Of a stretch of DNA of 64,000 nucleotides, positions 37,773 through 53,721 are shown piece after piece. The DNA comes from Hydractinia symbiolongicarpus. Its lineage: Eukaryota; Cnidaria; Hydrozoa; Anthoathecata; Hydractiniidae. Within the stretch, counting starts at the first letter, position 1. Every line of letters begins with the position of its first letter. The stretch lies in assembly GCF_029227915.1 (NCBI RefSeq), contig NC_079883.1, forward strand, positions 9,734,001 to 9,798,000. Reading direction: 5' to 3'. The notes beneath the pieces are model-generated. The model did no database searches. It was given only the letters and a program-made list of their open reading frames with translations, and had not been told where the DNA came from. Made by a program: the position numbers and the translations under genes.

Positions 37773-38325
37773 ATGCTTATGACTTCGCCCCATCGTCATT
37801 TTGGCTTGCGCATTCGTTTTACTTACGACAGAATTCTTCGTGTTTGTAGCCATGAAAGAAAGGGACTTCTGTGAGTGAATTTTTTTACTGTGGTCTAATA
37901 AAAAAGTCGAAACGCAGTGCCCAATATATGAATTGCTCCTAATAGCCGGAAACAGGCCGTGTCGATGATGTAGGCCGACATACGCAACGCAAACCAAAGA
38001 ACGCTTTATGAAAATCCTAACACGAGCGCGGAAGAAGCCCAAATTAACAGACTAGATGTAATGCTGAAGACCTCAAACTCCAGCAGCTTCTCTTGCAGAC
38101 TATTGCGTCGTACTACAAATAAAAATTAACATGCTTTCGCATAGTCGCGGCACCCAAAACGGACATTATACGATGTACAGAAACACACATTTCTGTTTTC
38201 ACTTTTACGTCCGCATACTTCGCACCGTCTTAAATTATATCTCATTTACACGGTAATGTTTAGTATACTTCTACTGTGATAACAAGCATCGTTTATCGTT
38301 GGATTGTTGTAAGAAAACATTAAAA

Positions 38326-38877
38326 ATGAGTGAAGCAGCTTCTCCAAAGAAAATCGCACCCAAGAAGAAACCTGCTGCAAAGAAGACAGCTGATCACCCT
38401 AAATATGTGGACATGATCAAGGCTGCTATCGCTACCCTAAAGGAACGCGGTGGTTCATCTCGCCAAGCTATTACAAAATATATTCATGCAAATTACAAAG
38501 TTGCTGAAAACTCAGATCATCATCTGAAAATGGCTCTTAAACGAGGAGTAACATCAGGCGATTTGATTCAAACTAAAGGCACTGGTGCTTCTGGATCATT
38601 CAAGCTAGGTCAGGTAAAAAAAGAAAAACCTAAGAAAAAGGCCGCAGCAAAAAAGCCAACGGCAAAGAAGCCTACTGCAAAGAAAAGTACACCAAAAAAG
38701 AAGCCAGCAAAGAAGAGCACGCCAAAGAAAGCAGCAAAGAAGCCTGCCACAAAGAAAGCCTCGGCTAAGAAACCAGCAGCTAAGAAACCCACAAAGAAGC
38801 CTGTTGCTAAAAAACCTGCAGCAAAGAAGGTCAAAAAGACTCCCAAAAAGGCAGCAAAGAAGACCGCAAAAAAATAA
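38326..38877 (+). CDS. H1: Histone H1, unit 7 (promoter lacks the E2F-like site)
   Basis: The protein is identical and the stem-loop is at 38910-38925. The promoter has lost GCGCCAAATC through GAGTGGT after 38200, which removes the E2F-like site but keeps the H1 box. S-phase expression of this copy may be altered (inference). Confidence 0.96.
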   Translation: MSEAASPKKIAPKKKPAAKKTADHPKYVDMIKAAIATLKERGGSSRQAITKYIHANYKVAENSDHHLKMALKRGVTSGDLIQTKGTGASGSFKLGQVKKEKPKKKAAAKKPTAKKPTAKKSTPKKKPAKKSTPKKAAKKPATKKASAKKPAAKKPTKKPVAKKPAAKKVKKTPKKAAKKTAKK

Positions 38878-39238
38878 TTTGTGTGTATCTGGCTATTACA
38901 TTAACAAACGGCTATTTTTATAGCCACACATTTACAAAAAAACATTATCTTGGTACAAAGTTAAACTTGTTTAAGTCACTTAAACAGTTAAAAAAGAGTA
39001 AATTTAAGATTAGATTCCCTAAGTTTAAGTATTTTCGTTTTTAAATTTCTTATTTTCTTGCTTTTACTTTTCTTGCCCTTCATATTTTTAACATTGTCAA
39101 ACTTTATGTAGCATAAAATTTTTATGTAGCATAAAATTTAAACAGAAAGCAGGACAAAGTTTGATATAAAAAGCTAGCCGTAATATTTTTTATGGATGTG
39201 TGGCTATAAAAATAGCCGTTTTTTGTTTGGTAAGATGC

Positions 39239-39652
<414 letters not shown>

Positions 39653-40130
39653 TTAAGAAGTCGATGTAGTACGGATACACAAGACGGTCTAAAATGCACT
39701 ATCGCGCCAAAGTTTTATTTCTCATATTGATTGACAGCTAAGGTTCAAAACAAACCATTTGATTGGTGCTAAGAAAGTAATTTCTGATTGGCTGCATAAT
39801 GACATTACGCTCATTACTTTAACATTTTTATAAAATCTGTGTTTTTTGGCTACGGGAAAACGGCTGTATCTTCTGATACACAAAAGCTTTTGACTTTTTT
39901 TTTTTTTAGTAAGTAGCAGAAGGTTTGGCGAATTCCAACGATGCCAAATTTATTGCCTTACTGAAACATTAAGACCACGAATTTTTAAAAAAACTACAGT
40001 TTTACTTAAAAAAATGTACAAAATGTTCGGAACATTTTGTAATGACGCAACTCTATTGGTTAATTAGGGTGTTTCCACGAGCAGTAGGTAATTTTATGGC
40101 CTCTTTTTAAAGCTGTCTGAATTCTGTTAA

Positions 40131-40487
<357 letters not shown>

Positions 40488-40947
40488 GCGTTGTCATTGC
40501 TCAACAAAAACGGCTATTTTTATAGCCACAAATCTTTTAAAACATTACTTTGTGCACGCTTCCAAATTACACAATGTGTAAAGTCTTGTCACAGTTACAT
40601 TTATTGCTATACGATACTATGTCATATATGACACAAAAAAAATTTAGAAATACTTTGTAGGGTTAATTTGCCTGGGAGTGTTTCCGTGAAAAGCTGGGTT
40701 AAGTTAAATGTAAGCAATAACATGGATCAATGTACTTGTCTTTTCTGCAAGTACAGCTAATAATACGTATGAAAAGTGAAGCTAATCCACACACACATGG
40801 GGAAGTATTTTAAATGTAGGCTAGTGTTCTTAAGCACATTATTTAGAAGTTTTATTAACTTCGGTTAACTTGTAGTGACGCCAAGTAAATGTTTTTTTAA
40901 AGATGTGTGGTCTTAAAAAAGACCGTTTGTGTTTGGTAGACGTTGGT

Positions 40948-41352
40948 TTACTTGCTGCTTGTGTATTTTGTGACGGCTTTTGTTCCTTCACTGACTGCGT
41001 GTTTTGCAAGTTCTCCAGGCAAGAGAAGACGTACTGCGGTTTGAATTTCACGAGAAGAGATGGTCGACTTTTTGTTTTGAAGAGCCAAACGCGAAGCTTC
41101 GGAAGCAATGCGCTCAAAGATGTCGTTGACAAATGAGTTCATGATGCTCATAGCTTTGCTTGAAACTCCGACATCTGGGTGAACTTGTTTCAAAACATTG
41201 TAGATGTAAATAGCATAACTTTCCTTTCTCTTTCTCTTGCGTTTCTTTTCACCAGTTCCACCAATCTTTCCTCCTTTTTTGCCGGCTCTTTTTTCACCTT
41301 TCTTGGCTACTTTAGGTGCCTGTTTTCCTCCTTTAGCTGCTGCGTCAGACAT
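40948..41352 (-). CDS. H2B: Histone H2B, unit 7
   Basis: Identical protein; the variant stem-loop is at 40909-40924. Confidence 0.99.
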   Translation of the reverse strand: MSDAAAKGGKQAPKVAKKGEKRAGKKGGKIGGTGEKKRKRKRKESYAIYIYNVLKQVHPDVGVSSKAMSIMNSFVNDIFERIASEASRLALQNKKSTISSREIQTAVRLLLPGELAKHAVSEGTKAVTKYTSSK

Positions 41353-41636
41353 GGTTAAAAATTTTTGCTACTTAACTTGTAAATAAGCATTAAACTGCAA
41401 GTCAAAACTTTTTGTTTATAAGTAAAAAAATCGGATCGAATTCGATCCGAAAACGCCGATACGCAATTTAATTGGTTAAAAAAAAAATCTTTTGTTTAAT
41501 ACTTAATTATGATTGGTTAAAAAAACATGATTTCGATCCTATTTTTATGATGAAAAAACGAGTAAAGTTTATTTCGTTAACACTTACGTTAAATATTCGT
41601 ACGTTTTTGTATTAACTTACAAATCAAATCGCAGTT

Positions 41637-42017
41637 ATGTCTGGACGTGGAAAAGGTGGAAAAGCTAAGGCTAAAGCCAAGACAAGATCCTCAAGAGCTG
41701 GACTTCAATTTCCAGTCGGTAGAGTGCATAGATTCCTTCGTAGAGGGCACTATGCTAACCGAATTGGATCTGGAGCACCAGTTTACTTAGCAGCCGTCTT
41801 GGAATATTTATCTGCTGAGATATTGGAGTTGGCTGGTAACGCAGCAAGAGACAACAAAAAAGCTAGGATTATTCCAAGACATTTACAATTGGCTGTTCGT
41901 AATGATGAAGAATTAAACAAACTTTTGAGCGGTGTAACCATTGCAGCTGGTGGTGTTTTGCCAAACATTCAAGCTGTCTTACTCCCAAAGAAGAACGACA
42001 AAGGACAGAAGAAGTAA
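41637..42017 (+). CDS. H2A: Histone H2A, unit 7
   Basis: Identical protein; the stem-loop is at 42040-42055. Confidence 0.99.
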   Translation: MSGRGKGGKAKAKAKTRSSRAGLQFPVGRVHRFLRRGHYANRIGSGAPVYLAAVLEYLSAEILELAGNAARDNKKARIIPRHLQLAVRNDEELNKLLSGVTIAAGGVLPNIQAVLLPKKNDKGQKK

Positions 42018-42214
42018 ACCGCTACACTCAGAAAACAACGGCTATTTTTATAGCCACACATCTTTAAAAAAACATTGTTTTTTTCACAAAACTATAACCT
42101 TAAAGTCTAATAGATAATCCATGCATGCGCCTTGTCCTAAGTAACTCAAAGAAATTAAATAAAAAAATTTGATCACAACGTCAAAATAAATTGCACGTAT
42201 TTGCACCTACTAAT

Positions 42215-42334
42215 GTCTACGGCCATACCACGATGAACACACCCGTTCTCGTCTGATCACGGAAGTTAAGCATCGTCGGGCCGGGATAGTACTTGGATGG
42301 GGGACCGCCTGGGAACTCCCGGTGTCGTAGGCTT
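42215..42334 (+). rRNA. 5S rRNA: 5S ribosomal RNA, unit 8
   Basis: Same as unit 6. Confidence 0.97.
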
Positions 42335-42660
42335 TTCATTTTCATTTGCTGTGATATATTTCTTGTTATAACAATTAAGGAACGTGGCGGTTGTTGAAAG
42401 TGTTTCCTATGACATTTTCCTACGACATTTTCAGGTGATAGTACGAGAAAAAAGAGCTTTCAAATGCATACAAACTCGATCTATTGCCGATCATCCAATA
42501 ACCCTGACGGAATGGCAAATAAAATAAAATTCCGCCGCCTTCCGAGGACTTATATCGCAATCACGTTTCGTAACAGCCAAGCGAGGTTTTACCTTAGCGT
42601 TTAAGTCACCACCGACATTTGGCCGCGCAACTTTTCTAAGCTCATTCATTTTGACTTAAG

Positions 42661-42826
42661 GAGGGGGCGAGCGCGGACGCAGGCCCCCACTACCAGAAAT
42701 TGTACGGTCGAGTTACTGACGTTTGCAGTAATCGCAGAGGTCAGCCCAAGCGTAGTGCAATGCAAGAGCCTCACTCTGGAAGAAAACCCTCATTGATCAG
42801 TCTTTACTTCCCCGTCAGGTAAGTAT
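42661..42826 (-). ncRNA. U1: U1 snRNA, unit 8
   Basis: Same as unit 6. Confidence 0.96.
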
Positions 42827-43016
42827 GAGTTGGAACTGCACCGTAGCATGAGGGTACCCTTCAAAGTTTGTTAATGCTTGTGGCTTGAGTGTGTTATAAA
42901 CTGCCGTGTCGCGGGGCATAGGCTGTATTCTCCCCCAGTGTACGCGTTTTGTTCCCGCCGTAGACTATGCAGAGTGCCGTCGGAAAGAGGACTGCTATTA
43001 TTCTTTTATTGCTTAT

Positions 43017-43203
43017 GTGGGCCGCCATCGGTAATAGTGCAACACCAAGGCAACCCGTGGTCACGGCGTGAATGAATCCACCTCCATGACCCAAGGCCAA
43101 AAATCAGATTAATATACTGACCATTCAGAGAATGGCCTACCAGATATTAAACTGATAAGAACAGATACTACACTTGATCTTAGCCATTAGGCCGAGAAGC
43201 GAT
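43017..43203 (-). ncRNA. U2: U2 snRNA, unit 8
   Basis: Same as unit 6. Confidence 0.97.
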
Positions 43204-43525
43204 AAAGAACAAGCGTTGCCATGATAGGCATCGTCCACACACCGTAACTGCTTGTGGAGCATGTCACGTTACTGTAAAGCTTACAACTGTCACCGCGTAC
43301 GGATGGACGGCGACATAGTAAAAATCACGGCTGTTGATTTAGCCGTAGGATGGAGAGCGACTGTAGCGAGTGGATGGTAACTTACATGAATGCTAACAAA
43401 GGCGACGATACTAAGTGCGTGATATTACTTTCCAATATGTCTGCGTACATTCCGTTTATCAACGCATTACGCCAGAACGTGCGCGCGCGTTACACAGTAG
43501 ACCATGCAGCCGAAATGCGACAGTG

Positions 43526-43598
43526 CGACCCTGCCAGGAGTCGAACCTGGAATCCCCTGATTCGTAGTCAGATGCCTTATCCATTGGGCCACAGGGCC
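43526..43598 (-). tRNA. tRNA-Arg(ACG): tRNA-Arg (ACG), type B, unit 8
   Basis: Same as unit 6. Confidence 0.95.
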
Positions 43599-44177
43599 AT
43601 GCTTATGACTTCGCCCCATCGTCATTTTGGCTTGCGCATTCGTTTTACTTACGACAGAATTCTTCGTGTTTGTAGCCATGAAAGAAAGGGACTTCTGTGA
43701 GTGAATTTTTTTACTGTGGTCTAATAAAAAAGTCGAAACGCAGTGCCCAATATATGAATTGCTCCTAATAGCCGGAAACAGGCCGTGTCGATGATGTAGG
43801 CCGACATACGCAACGCAAACCAAAGAACGCTTTATGAAAATCCTAACACGAGCGCGGAAGAAGCCCAAATTAACAGACTAGATGTAATGCTGAAGACCTC
43901 AAACTCCAGCAGCTTCTCTTGCAGACTATTGCGTCGTACTACAAATAAAAATTAACATGCTTTCGCATAGTCGCGGCACCCAAAACGGACATTATACGAT
44001 GTACAGAAACACACATTTCTGTTTTCGCGCCAAATCAATTCCCGGGAGTGGTACTTTTACGTCCGCATACTTCGCACCGTCTTAAATTATATCTCATTTA
44101 CACGGTAATGTTTAGTATACTTCTACTGTGATAACAAGCATCGTTTATCGTTGGATTGTTGTAAGAAAACATTAAAA

Positions 44178-44729
44178 ATGAGTGAAGCAGCTTCTCCAAA
44201 GAAAATCGCACCCAAGAAGAAACCTGCTGCAAAGAAGACAGCTGATCACCCTAAATATGTGGACATGATCAAGGCTGCTATCGCTACCCTAAAGGAACGC
44301 GGTGGTTCATCTCGCCAAGCTATTACAAAATATATTCATGCAAATTACAAAGTTGCTGAAAACTCAGATCATCATCTGAAAATGGCTCTTAAACGAGGAG
44401 TAACATCAGGCGATTTGATTCAAACTAAAGGCACTGGTGCTTCTGGATCATTCAAGCTAGGTCAGGTAAAAAAAGAAAAACCTAAGAAAAAGGCCGCAGC
44501 AAAAAAGCCAACGGCAAAGAAGCCTACTGCAAAGAAAAGTACACCAAAAAAGAAGCCAGCAAAGAAGAGCACGCCAAAGAAAGCAGCAAAGAAGCCTGCC
44601 ACAAAGAAAGCCTCGGCTAAGAAACCAGCAGCTAAGAAACCCACAAAGAAGCCTGTTGCTAAAAAACCTGCAGCAAAGAAGGTCAAAAAGACTCCCAAAA
44701 AGGCAGCAAAGAAGACCGCAAAAAAATAA
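44178..44729 (+). CDS. H1: Histone H1, unit 8
   Basis: Identical protein; the stem-loop is at 44762-44777. Confidence 0.97.
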   Translation: MSEAASPKKIAPKKKPAAKKTADHPKYVDMIKAAIATLKERGGSSRQAITKYIHANYKVAENSDHHLKMALKRGVTSGDLIQTKGTGASGSFKLGQVKKEKPKKKAAAKKPTAKKPTAKKSTPKKKPAKKSTPKKAAKKPATKKASAKKPAAKKPTKKPVAKKPAAKKVKKTPKKAAKKTAKK

Positions 44730-45090
44730 TTTGTGTGTATCTGGCTATTACATTAACAAACGGCTATTTTTATAGCCACACATTTACAAAAAAACATTAT
44801 CTTGGTACAAAGTTAAACTTGTTTAAGTCACTTAAACAGTTAAAAAAGAGTAAATTTAAGATTAGATTCCCTAAGTTTAAGTATTTTCGTTTTTAAATTT
44901 CTTATTTTCTTGCTTTTACTTTTCTTGCCCTTCATATTTTTAACATTGTCAAACTTTATGTAGCATAAAATTTTTATGTAGCATAAAATTTAAACAGAAA
45001 GCAGGACAAAGTTTGATATAAAAAGCTAGCCGTAATATTTTTTATGGATGTGTGGCTATAAAAATAGCCGTTTTTTGTTTGGTAAGATGC

Positions 45091-45504
<414 letters not shown>

Positions 45505-45982
45505 TTAAGAAGTCGATGTAGTACGGATACACAAGACGGTCTAAAATGCACTATCGCGCCAAAGTTTTATTTCTCATATTGATTGACAGCTAAGGTTCAA
45601 AACAAACCATTTGATTGGTGCTAAGAAAGTAATTTCTGATTGGCTGCATAATGACATTACGCTCATTACTTTAACATTTTTATAAAATCTGTGTTTTTTG
45701 GCTACGGGAAAACGGCTGTATCTTCTGATACACAAAAGCTTTTGACTTTTTTTTTTTTTAGTAAGTAGCAGAAGGTTTGGCGAATTCCAACGATGCCAAA
45801 TTTATTGCCTTACTGAAACATTAAGACCACGAATTTTTAAAAAAACTACAGTTTTACTTAAAAAAATGTACAAAATGTTCGGAACATTTTGTAATGACGC
45901 AACTCTATTGGTTAATTAGGGTGTTTCCACGAGCAGTAGGTAATTTTATGGCCTCTTTTTAAAGCTGTCTGAATTCTGTTAA

Positions 45983-46339
<357 letters not shown>

Positions 46340-46799
46340 GCGTTGTCATTGCTCAACAAAAACGGCTATTTTTATAGCCACAAATCTTTTAAAACATTAC
46401 TTTGTGCACGCTTCCAAATTACACAATGTGTAAAGTCTTGTCACAGTTACATTTATTGCTATACGATACTATGTCATATATGACACAAAAAAAATTTAGA
46501 AATACTTTGTAGGGTTAATTTGCCTGGGAGTGTTTCCGTGAAAAGCTGGGTTAAGTTAAATGTAAGCAATAACATGGATCAATGTACTTGTCTTTTCTGC
46601 AAGTACAGCTAATAATACGTATGAAAAGTGAAGCTAATCCACACACACATGGGGAAGTATTTTAAATGTAGGCTAGTGTTCTTAAGCACATTATTTAGAA
46701 GTTTTATTAACTTCGGTTAACTTGTAGTGACGCCAAGTAAATGTTTTTTTAAAGATGTGTGGTCTTAAAAAAGACCGTTTGTGTTTGGTAGACGTTGGT

Positions 46800-47204
46800 T
46801 TACTTGCTGCTTGTGTATTTTGTGACGGCTTTTGTTCCTTCACTGACTGCGTGTTTTGCAAGTTCTCCAGGCAAGAGAAGACGTACTGCGGTTTGAATTT
46901 CACGAGAAGAGATGGTCGACTTTTTGTTTTGAAGAGCCAAACGCGAAGCTTCGGAAGCAATGCGCTCAAAGATGTCGTTGACAAATGAGTTCATGATGCT
47001 CATAGCTTTGCTTGAAACTCCGACATCTGGGTGAACTTGTTTCAAAACATTGTAGATGTAAATAGCATAACTTTCCTTTCTCTTTCTCTTGCGTTTCTTT
47101 TCACCAGTTCCACCAATCTTTCCTCCTTTTTTGCCGGCTCTTTTTACACCTTTCTTGGCTACTTTAGGTGCCTGTTTTCCTCCTTTAGCTGCTGCGTCAG
47201 ACAT
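46800..47204 (-). CDS. H2B: Histone H2B, unit 8 (E20V variant)
   Basis: This is the only full-length histone copy in the window with an amino-acid change: Glu20 to Val (GAA to GTA, 47145-47147) in the N-terminal tail, [10 protein letters not shown]. The fold is unaffected. The variant stem-loop is at 46761-46776. Confidence 0.98.
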   Translation of the reverse strand: MSDAAAKGGKQAPKVAKKGVKRAGKKGGKIGGTGEKKRKRKRKESYAIYIYNVLKQVHPDVGVSSKAMSIMNSFVNDIFERIASEASRLALQNKKSTISSREIQTAVRLLLPGELAKHAVSEGTKAVTKYTSSK

Positions 47205-47488
47205 GGTTAAAAAATTTTGCTACTTAACTTGTAAATAAGCATTAAACTGCAAGTCAAAACTTTTTGTTTATAAGTAAAAAAATCGGATCGAATTCGATCC
47301 GAAAACGCCGATACGCAATTTAATTGGTTAAAAAAAAAATCTTTTGTTTAATACTTAATTATGATTGGTTAAAAAAACATGATTTCGATCCTATTTTTAT
47401 GATGAAAAAACGAGTAAAGTTTATTTCGTTAACACTTACGTTAAATATTCGTACGTTTTTGTATTAACTTACAAATCAAATCGCAGTT

Positions 47489-47869
47489 ATGTCTGGACGT
47501 GGAAAAGGTGGAAAAGCTAAGGCTAAAGCCAAGACAAGATCCTCAAGAGCTGGACTTCAATTTCCAGTCGGTAGAGTGCATAGATTCCTTCGTAGAGGGC
47601 ACTATGCTAACCGAATTGGATCTGGAGCACCAGTTTACTTAGCAGCCGTCTTGGAATATTTATCTGCTGAGATATTGGAGTTGGCTGGTAACGCAGCAAG
47701 AGACAACAAAAAAGCTAGGATTATTCCAAGACATTTACAATTGGCTGTTCGTAATGATGAAGAATTAAACAAACTTTTGAGCGGTGTAACCATTGCAGCT
47801 GGTGGTGTTTTGCCAAACATTCAAGCTGTCTTACTCCCAAAGAAGAACGACAAAGGACAGAAGAAGTAA
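47489..47869 (+). CDS. H2A: Histone H2A, unit 8
   Basis: Identical protein; the stem-loop is at 47892-47907. Confidence 0.99.
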   Translation: MSGRGKGGKAKAKAKTRSSRAGLQFPVGRVHRFLRRGHYANRIGSGAPVYLAAVLEYLSAEILELAGNAARDNKKARIIPRHLQLAVRNDEELNKLLSGVTIAAGGVLPNIQAVLLPKKNDKGQKK

Positions 47870-48066
47870 ACCGCTACACTCAGAAAACAACGGCTATTTT
47901 TATAGCCACACATCTTTAAAAAAACATTGTTTTTTTCACAAAACTATAACCTTAAAGTCTAATAGATAATCCATGCATACGCCTTGTCCTAAGTAACTCA
48001 AAGAAATTAAATAAAAAAATTTGATCACAACGTCAAAATAAATTGCACGTATTTGCACCTACTAAT

Positions 48067-48186
48067 GTCTACGGCCATACCACGATGAACACACCCGTTC
48101 TCGTCTGATCACGGAAGTTAAGCATCGTCGGGCCGGGATAGTACTTGGATGGGGGACCGCCTGGGAACTCCCGGTGTCGTAGGCTT
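48067..48186 (+). rRNA. 5S rRNA: 5S ribosomal RNA, unit 9
   Basis: Same as unit 6. Confidence 0.97.
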
Positions 48187-48512
48187 TTCATTTTCATTTG
48201 CTGTGATATATTTCTTGTTATAACAATTAAGGAACGTGGCGGTTGTTGAAAGTGTTTCCTATGACATTTTCCTACGACATTTTCAGGTGATAGTACGAGA
48301 AAAAAGAGCTTTCAAATGCATACAAACTCGATCTATTGCCGATCATCCAATAACCCTGACGGAATGGCAAATAAAATAAAATTCCGCCGCCTTCCGAGGA
48401 CTTATATCGCAATCACGTTTCGTAACAGCCAAGCGAGGTTTTACCTTAGCGTTTAAGTCACCACCGACATTTGGCCGCGCAACTTTTCTAAGCTCATTCA
48501 TTTTGACTTAAG

Positions 48513-48678
48513 GAGGGGGCGAGCGCGGACGCAGGCCCCCACTACCAGAAATTGTACGGTCGAGTTACTGACGTTTGCAGTAATCGCAGAGGTCAGCCCA
48601 AGCGTAGTGCAATGCAAGAGCCTCACTCTGGAAGAAAACCCTCATTGATCAGTCTTTACTTCCCCGTCAGGTAAGTAT
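48513..48678 (-). ncRNA. U1: U1 snRNA, unit 9
   Basis: Same as unit 6. Confidence 0.96.
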
Positions 48679-48868
48679 GAGTTGGAACTGCACCGTAGCA
48701 TGAGGGTACCCTTCAAAGTTTGTTAATGCTTGTGGCTTGAGTGTGTTATAAACTGCCGTGTCGCGGGGCATAGGCTGTATTCTCCCCCAGTGTACGCGTT
48801 TTGTTCCCGCCGTAGACTATGCAGAGTGCCGTCGGAAAGAGGACTGCTATTATTCTTTTATTGCTTAT

Positions 48869-49055
48869 GTGGGCCGCCATCGGTAATAGTGCAACACCAA
48901 GGCAACCCGTGGTCACGGCGTGAATGAATCCACCTCCATGACCCAAGGCCAAAAATCAGATTAATATACTGACCATTCAGAGAATGGCCTACCAGATATT
49001 AAACTGATAAGAACAGATACTACACTTGATCTTAGCCATTAGGCCGAGAAGCGAT
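48869..49055 (-). ncRNA. U2: U2 snRNA, unit 9
   Basis: Same as unit 6. Confidence 0.97.
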
Positions 49056-49377
49056 AAAGAACAAGCGTTGCCATGATAGGCATCGTCCACACACCGTAAC
49101 TGCTTGTGGAGCATGTCACGTTACTGTAAAGCTTACAACTGTCACCGCGTACGGATGGACGGCGACATAGTAAAAATCACGGCTGTTGATTTAGCCGTAG
49201 GATGGAGAGCGACTGTAGCGAGTGGATGGTAACTTACATGAATGCTAACAAAGGCGACGATACTAAGTGCGTGATATTACTTTCCAATATGTCTGCGTAC
49301 ATTCCGTTTATCAACGCATTACGCCAGAACGTGCGCGCGCGTTACACAGTAGACCATGCAGCCGAAATGCGACAGTG

Positions 49378-49450
49378 CGACCCTGCCAGGAGTCGAACCT
49401 GGAATCCCCTGATTCGTAGTCAGATGCCTTATCCATTGGGCCACAGGGCC
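49378..49450 (-). tRNA. tRNA-Arg(ACG): tRNA-Arg (ACG), type B, unit 9
   Basis: Same as unit 6. Confidence 0.95.
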
Positions 49451-50029
49451 ATGCTTATGACTTCGCCCCATCGTCATTTTGGCTTGCGCATTCGTTTTAC
49501 TTACGACAGAATTCTTCGTGTTTGTAGCCATGAAAGAAAGGGACTTCTGTGAGTGAATTTTTTTACTGTGGTCTAATAAAAAAGTCGAAACGCAGTGCCC
49601 AATATATGAATTGCTCCTAATAGCCGGAAACAGGCCGTGTCGATGATGTAGGCCGACATACGCAACGCAAACCAAAGAACGCTTTATGAAAATCCTAACA
49701 CGAGCGCGGAAGAAGCCCAAATTAACAGACTAGATGTAATGCTGAAGACCTCAAACTCCAGCAGCTTCTCTTGCAGACTATTGCGTCGTACTACAAATAA
49801 AAATTAACATGCTTTCGCATAGTCGCGGCACCCAAAACGGACATTATACGATGTACAGAAACACACATTTCTGTTTTCGCGCCAAATCAATTCCCGGGAG
49901 TGGTACTTTTACGTCCGCATACTTCGCACCGTCTTAAATTATATCTCATTTACACGGTAATGTTTAGTATACTTCTACTGTGATAACAAGCATCGTTTAT
50001 CGTTGGATTGTTGTAAGAAAACATTAAAA

Positions 50030-50581
50030 ATGAGTGAAGCAGCTTCTCCAAAGAAAATCGCACCCAAGAAGAAACCTGCTGCAAAGAAGACAGCTGATCA
50101 CCCTAAATATGTGGACATGATCAAGGCTGCTATCGCTACCCTAAAGGAACGCGGTGGTTCATCTCGCCAAGCTATTACAAAATATATTCATGCAAATTAC
50201 AAAGTTGCTGAAAACTCAGATCATCATCTGAAAATGGCTCTTAAACGAGGAGTAACATCAGGCGATTTGATTCAAACTAAAGGCACTGGTGCTTCTGGAT
50301 CATTCAAGCTAGGTCAGGTAAAAAAAGAAAAACCTAAGAAAAAGGCCGCAGCAAAAAAGCCAACGGCAAAGAAGCCTACTGCAAAGAAAAGTACACCAAA
50401 AAAGAAGCCAGCAAAGAAGAGCACGCCAAAGAAAGCAGCAAAGAAGCCTGCCACAAAGAAAGCCTCGGCTAAGAAACCAGCAGCTAAGAAACCCACAAAG
50501 AAGCCTGTTGCTAAAAAACCTGCAGCAAAGAAGGTCAAAAAGACTCCCAAAAAGGCAGCAAAGAAGACCGCAAAAAAATAA
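50030..50581 (+). CDS. H1: Histone H1, unit 9
   Basis: Identical protein; the stem-loop is at 50614-50629. Confidence 0.97.
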   Translation: MSEAASPKKIAPKKKPAAKKTADHPKYVDMIKAAIATLKERGGSSRQAITKYIHANYKVAENSDHHLKMALKRGVTSGDLIQTKGTGASGSFKLGQVKKEKPKKKAAAKKPTAKKPTAKKSTPKKKPAKKSTPKKAAKKPATKKASAKKPAAKKPTKKPVAKKPAAKKVKKTPKKAAKKTAKK

Positions 50582-50942
50582 TTTGTGTGTATCTGGCTAT
50601 TACATTAACAAACGGCTATTTTTATAGCCACACATTTACAAAAAAACATTATCTTGGTACAAAGTTAAACTTGTTTAAGTCACTTAAACAGTTAAAAAAG
50701 AGTAAATTTAAGATTAGATTCCCTAAGTTTAAGTATTTTCGTTTTTAAATTTCTTATTTTCTTGCTTTTACTTTTCTTGCCCTTCATATTTTTAACATTG
50801 TCAAACTTTATGTAGCATAAAATTTTTATGTAGCATAAAATTTAAACAGAAAGCAGGACAAAGTTTGATATAAAAAGCTAGCCGTAATATTTTTTATGGA
50901 TGTGTGGCTATAAAAATAGCCGTTTTTTGTTTGGTAAGATGC

Positions 50943-51356
<414 letters not shown>

Positions 51357-51834
51357 TTAAGAAGTCGATGTAGTACGGATACACAAGACGGTCTAAAATG
51401 CACTATCGCGCCAAAGTTTTATTTCTCATATTGATTGACAGCTAAGGTTCAAAACAAACCATTTGATTGGTGCTAAGAAAGTAATTTCTGATTGGCTGCA
51501 TAATGACATTACGCTCATTACTTTAACATTTTTATAAAATCTGTGTTTTTTGGCTACGGGAAAACGGCTGTATCTTCTGATACACAAAAGCTTTTGACTT
51601 TTTTTTTTTTTAGTAAGTAGCAGAAGGTTTGGCGAATTCCAACGATGCCAAATTTATTGCCTTACTGAAACATTAAGACCACGAATTTTTAAAAAAACTA
51701 CAGTTTTACTTAAAAAAATGTACAAAATGTTCGGAACATTTTGTAATGACGCAACTCTATTGGTTAATTAGGGTGTTTCCACGAGCAGTAGGTAATTTTA
51801 TGGCCTCTTTTTAAAGCTGTCTGAATTCTGTTAA

Positions 51835-52191
<357 letters not shown>

Positions 52192-52651
52192 GCGTTGTCA
52201 TTGCTCAACAAAAACGGCTATTTTTATAGCCACAAATCTTTTAAAACATTACTTTGTGCACGCTTCCAAATTACACAATGTGTAAAGTCTTGTCACAGTT
52301 ACATTTATTGCTATACGATACTATGTCATATATGACACAAAAAAAATTTAGAAATACTTTGTAGGGTTAATTTGCCTGGGAGTGTTTCCGTGAAAAGCTG
52401 GGTTAAGTTAAATGTAAGCAATAACATGGATCAATGTACTTGTCTTTTCTGCAAGTACAGCTAATAATACGTATGAAAAGTGAAGCTAATCCACACACAC
52501 ATGGGGAAGTATTTTAAATGTAGGCTAGTGTTCTTAAGCACATTATTTAGAAGTTTTATTAACTTCGGTTAACTTGTAGTGACGCCAAGTAAATGTTTTT
52601 TTAAAGATGTGTGGTCTTAAAAAAGACCGTTTGTGTTTGGTAGACGTTGGT

Positions 52652-53056
52652 TTACTTGCTGCTTGTGTATTTTGTGACGGCTTTTGTTCCTTCACTGACT
52701 GCGTGTTTTGCAAGTTCTCCAGGCAAGAGAAGACGTACTGCGGTTTGAATTTCACGAGAAGAGATGGTCGACTTTTTGTTTTGAAGAGCCAAACGCGAAG
52801 CTTCGGAAGCAATGCGCTCAAAGATGTCGTTGACAAATGAGTTCATGATGCTCATAGCTTTGCTTGAAACTCCGACATCTGGGTGAACTTGTTTCAAAAC
52901 ATTGTAGATGTAAATAGCATAACTTTCCTTTCTCTTTCTCTTGCGTTTCTTTTCACCAGTTCCACCAATCTTTCCTCCTTTTTTGCCGGCTCTTTTTTCA
53001 CCTTTCTTGGCTACTTTAGGTGCCTGTTTTCCTCCTTTAGCTGCTGCGTCAGACAT
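52652..53056 (-). CDS. H2B: Histone H2B, unit 9
   Basis: Identical protein; the variant stem-loop is at 52613-52628. Confidence 0.99.
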   Translation of the reverse strand: MSDAAAKGGKQAPKVAKKGEKRAGKKGGKIGGTGEKKRKRKRKESYAIYIYNVLKQVHPDVGVSSKAMSIMNSFVNDIFERIASEASRLALQNKKSTISSREIQTAVRLLLPGELAKHAVSEGTKAVTKYTSSK

Positions 53057-53340
53057 GGTTAAAAATTTTTGCTACTTAACTTGTAAATAAGCATTAAACT
53101 GCAAGTCAAAACTTTTTGTTTATAAGTAAAAAAATCGGATCGAATTCGATCCGAAAACGCCGATACGCAATTTAATTGGTTAAAAAAAAAATCTTTTGTT
53201 TAATACTTAATTATGATTGGTTAAAAAAACATGATTTCGATCCTATTTTTATGATGAAAAAACGAGTAAAGTTTATTTCGTTAACACTTACGTTAAATAT
53301 TCGTACGTTTTTGTATTAACTTACAAATCAAATCGCAGTT

Positions 53341-53721
53341 ATGTCTGGACGTGGAAAAGGTGGAAAAGCTAAGGCTAAAGCCAAGACAAGATCCTCAAGA
53401 GCTGGACTTCAATTTCCAGTCGGTAGAGTGCATAGATTCCTTCGTAGAGGGCACTATGCTAACCGAATTGGATCTGGAGCACCAGTTTACTTAGCAGCCG
53501 TCTTGGAATATTTATCTGCTGAGATATTGGAGTTGGCTGGTAACGCAGCAAGAGACAACAAAAAAGCTAGGATTATTCCAAGACATTTACAATTGGCTGT
53601 TCGTAATGATGAAGAATTAAACAAACTTTTGAGCGGTGTAACCATTGCAGCTGGTGGTGTTTTGCCAAACATTCAAGCTGTCTTACTCCCAAAGAAGAAC
53701 GACAAAGGACAGAAGAAGTAA
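53341..53721 (+). CDS. H2A: Histone H2A, unit 9
   Basis: Identical protein; the stem-loop is at 53744-53759. Confidence 0.99.
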   Translation: MSGRGKGGKAKAKAKTRSSRAGLQFPVGRVHRFLRRGHYANRIGSGAPVYLAAVLEYLSAEILELAGNAARDNKKARIIPRHLQLAVRNDEELNKLLSGVTIAAGGVLPNIQAVLLPKKNDKGQKK

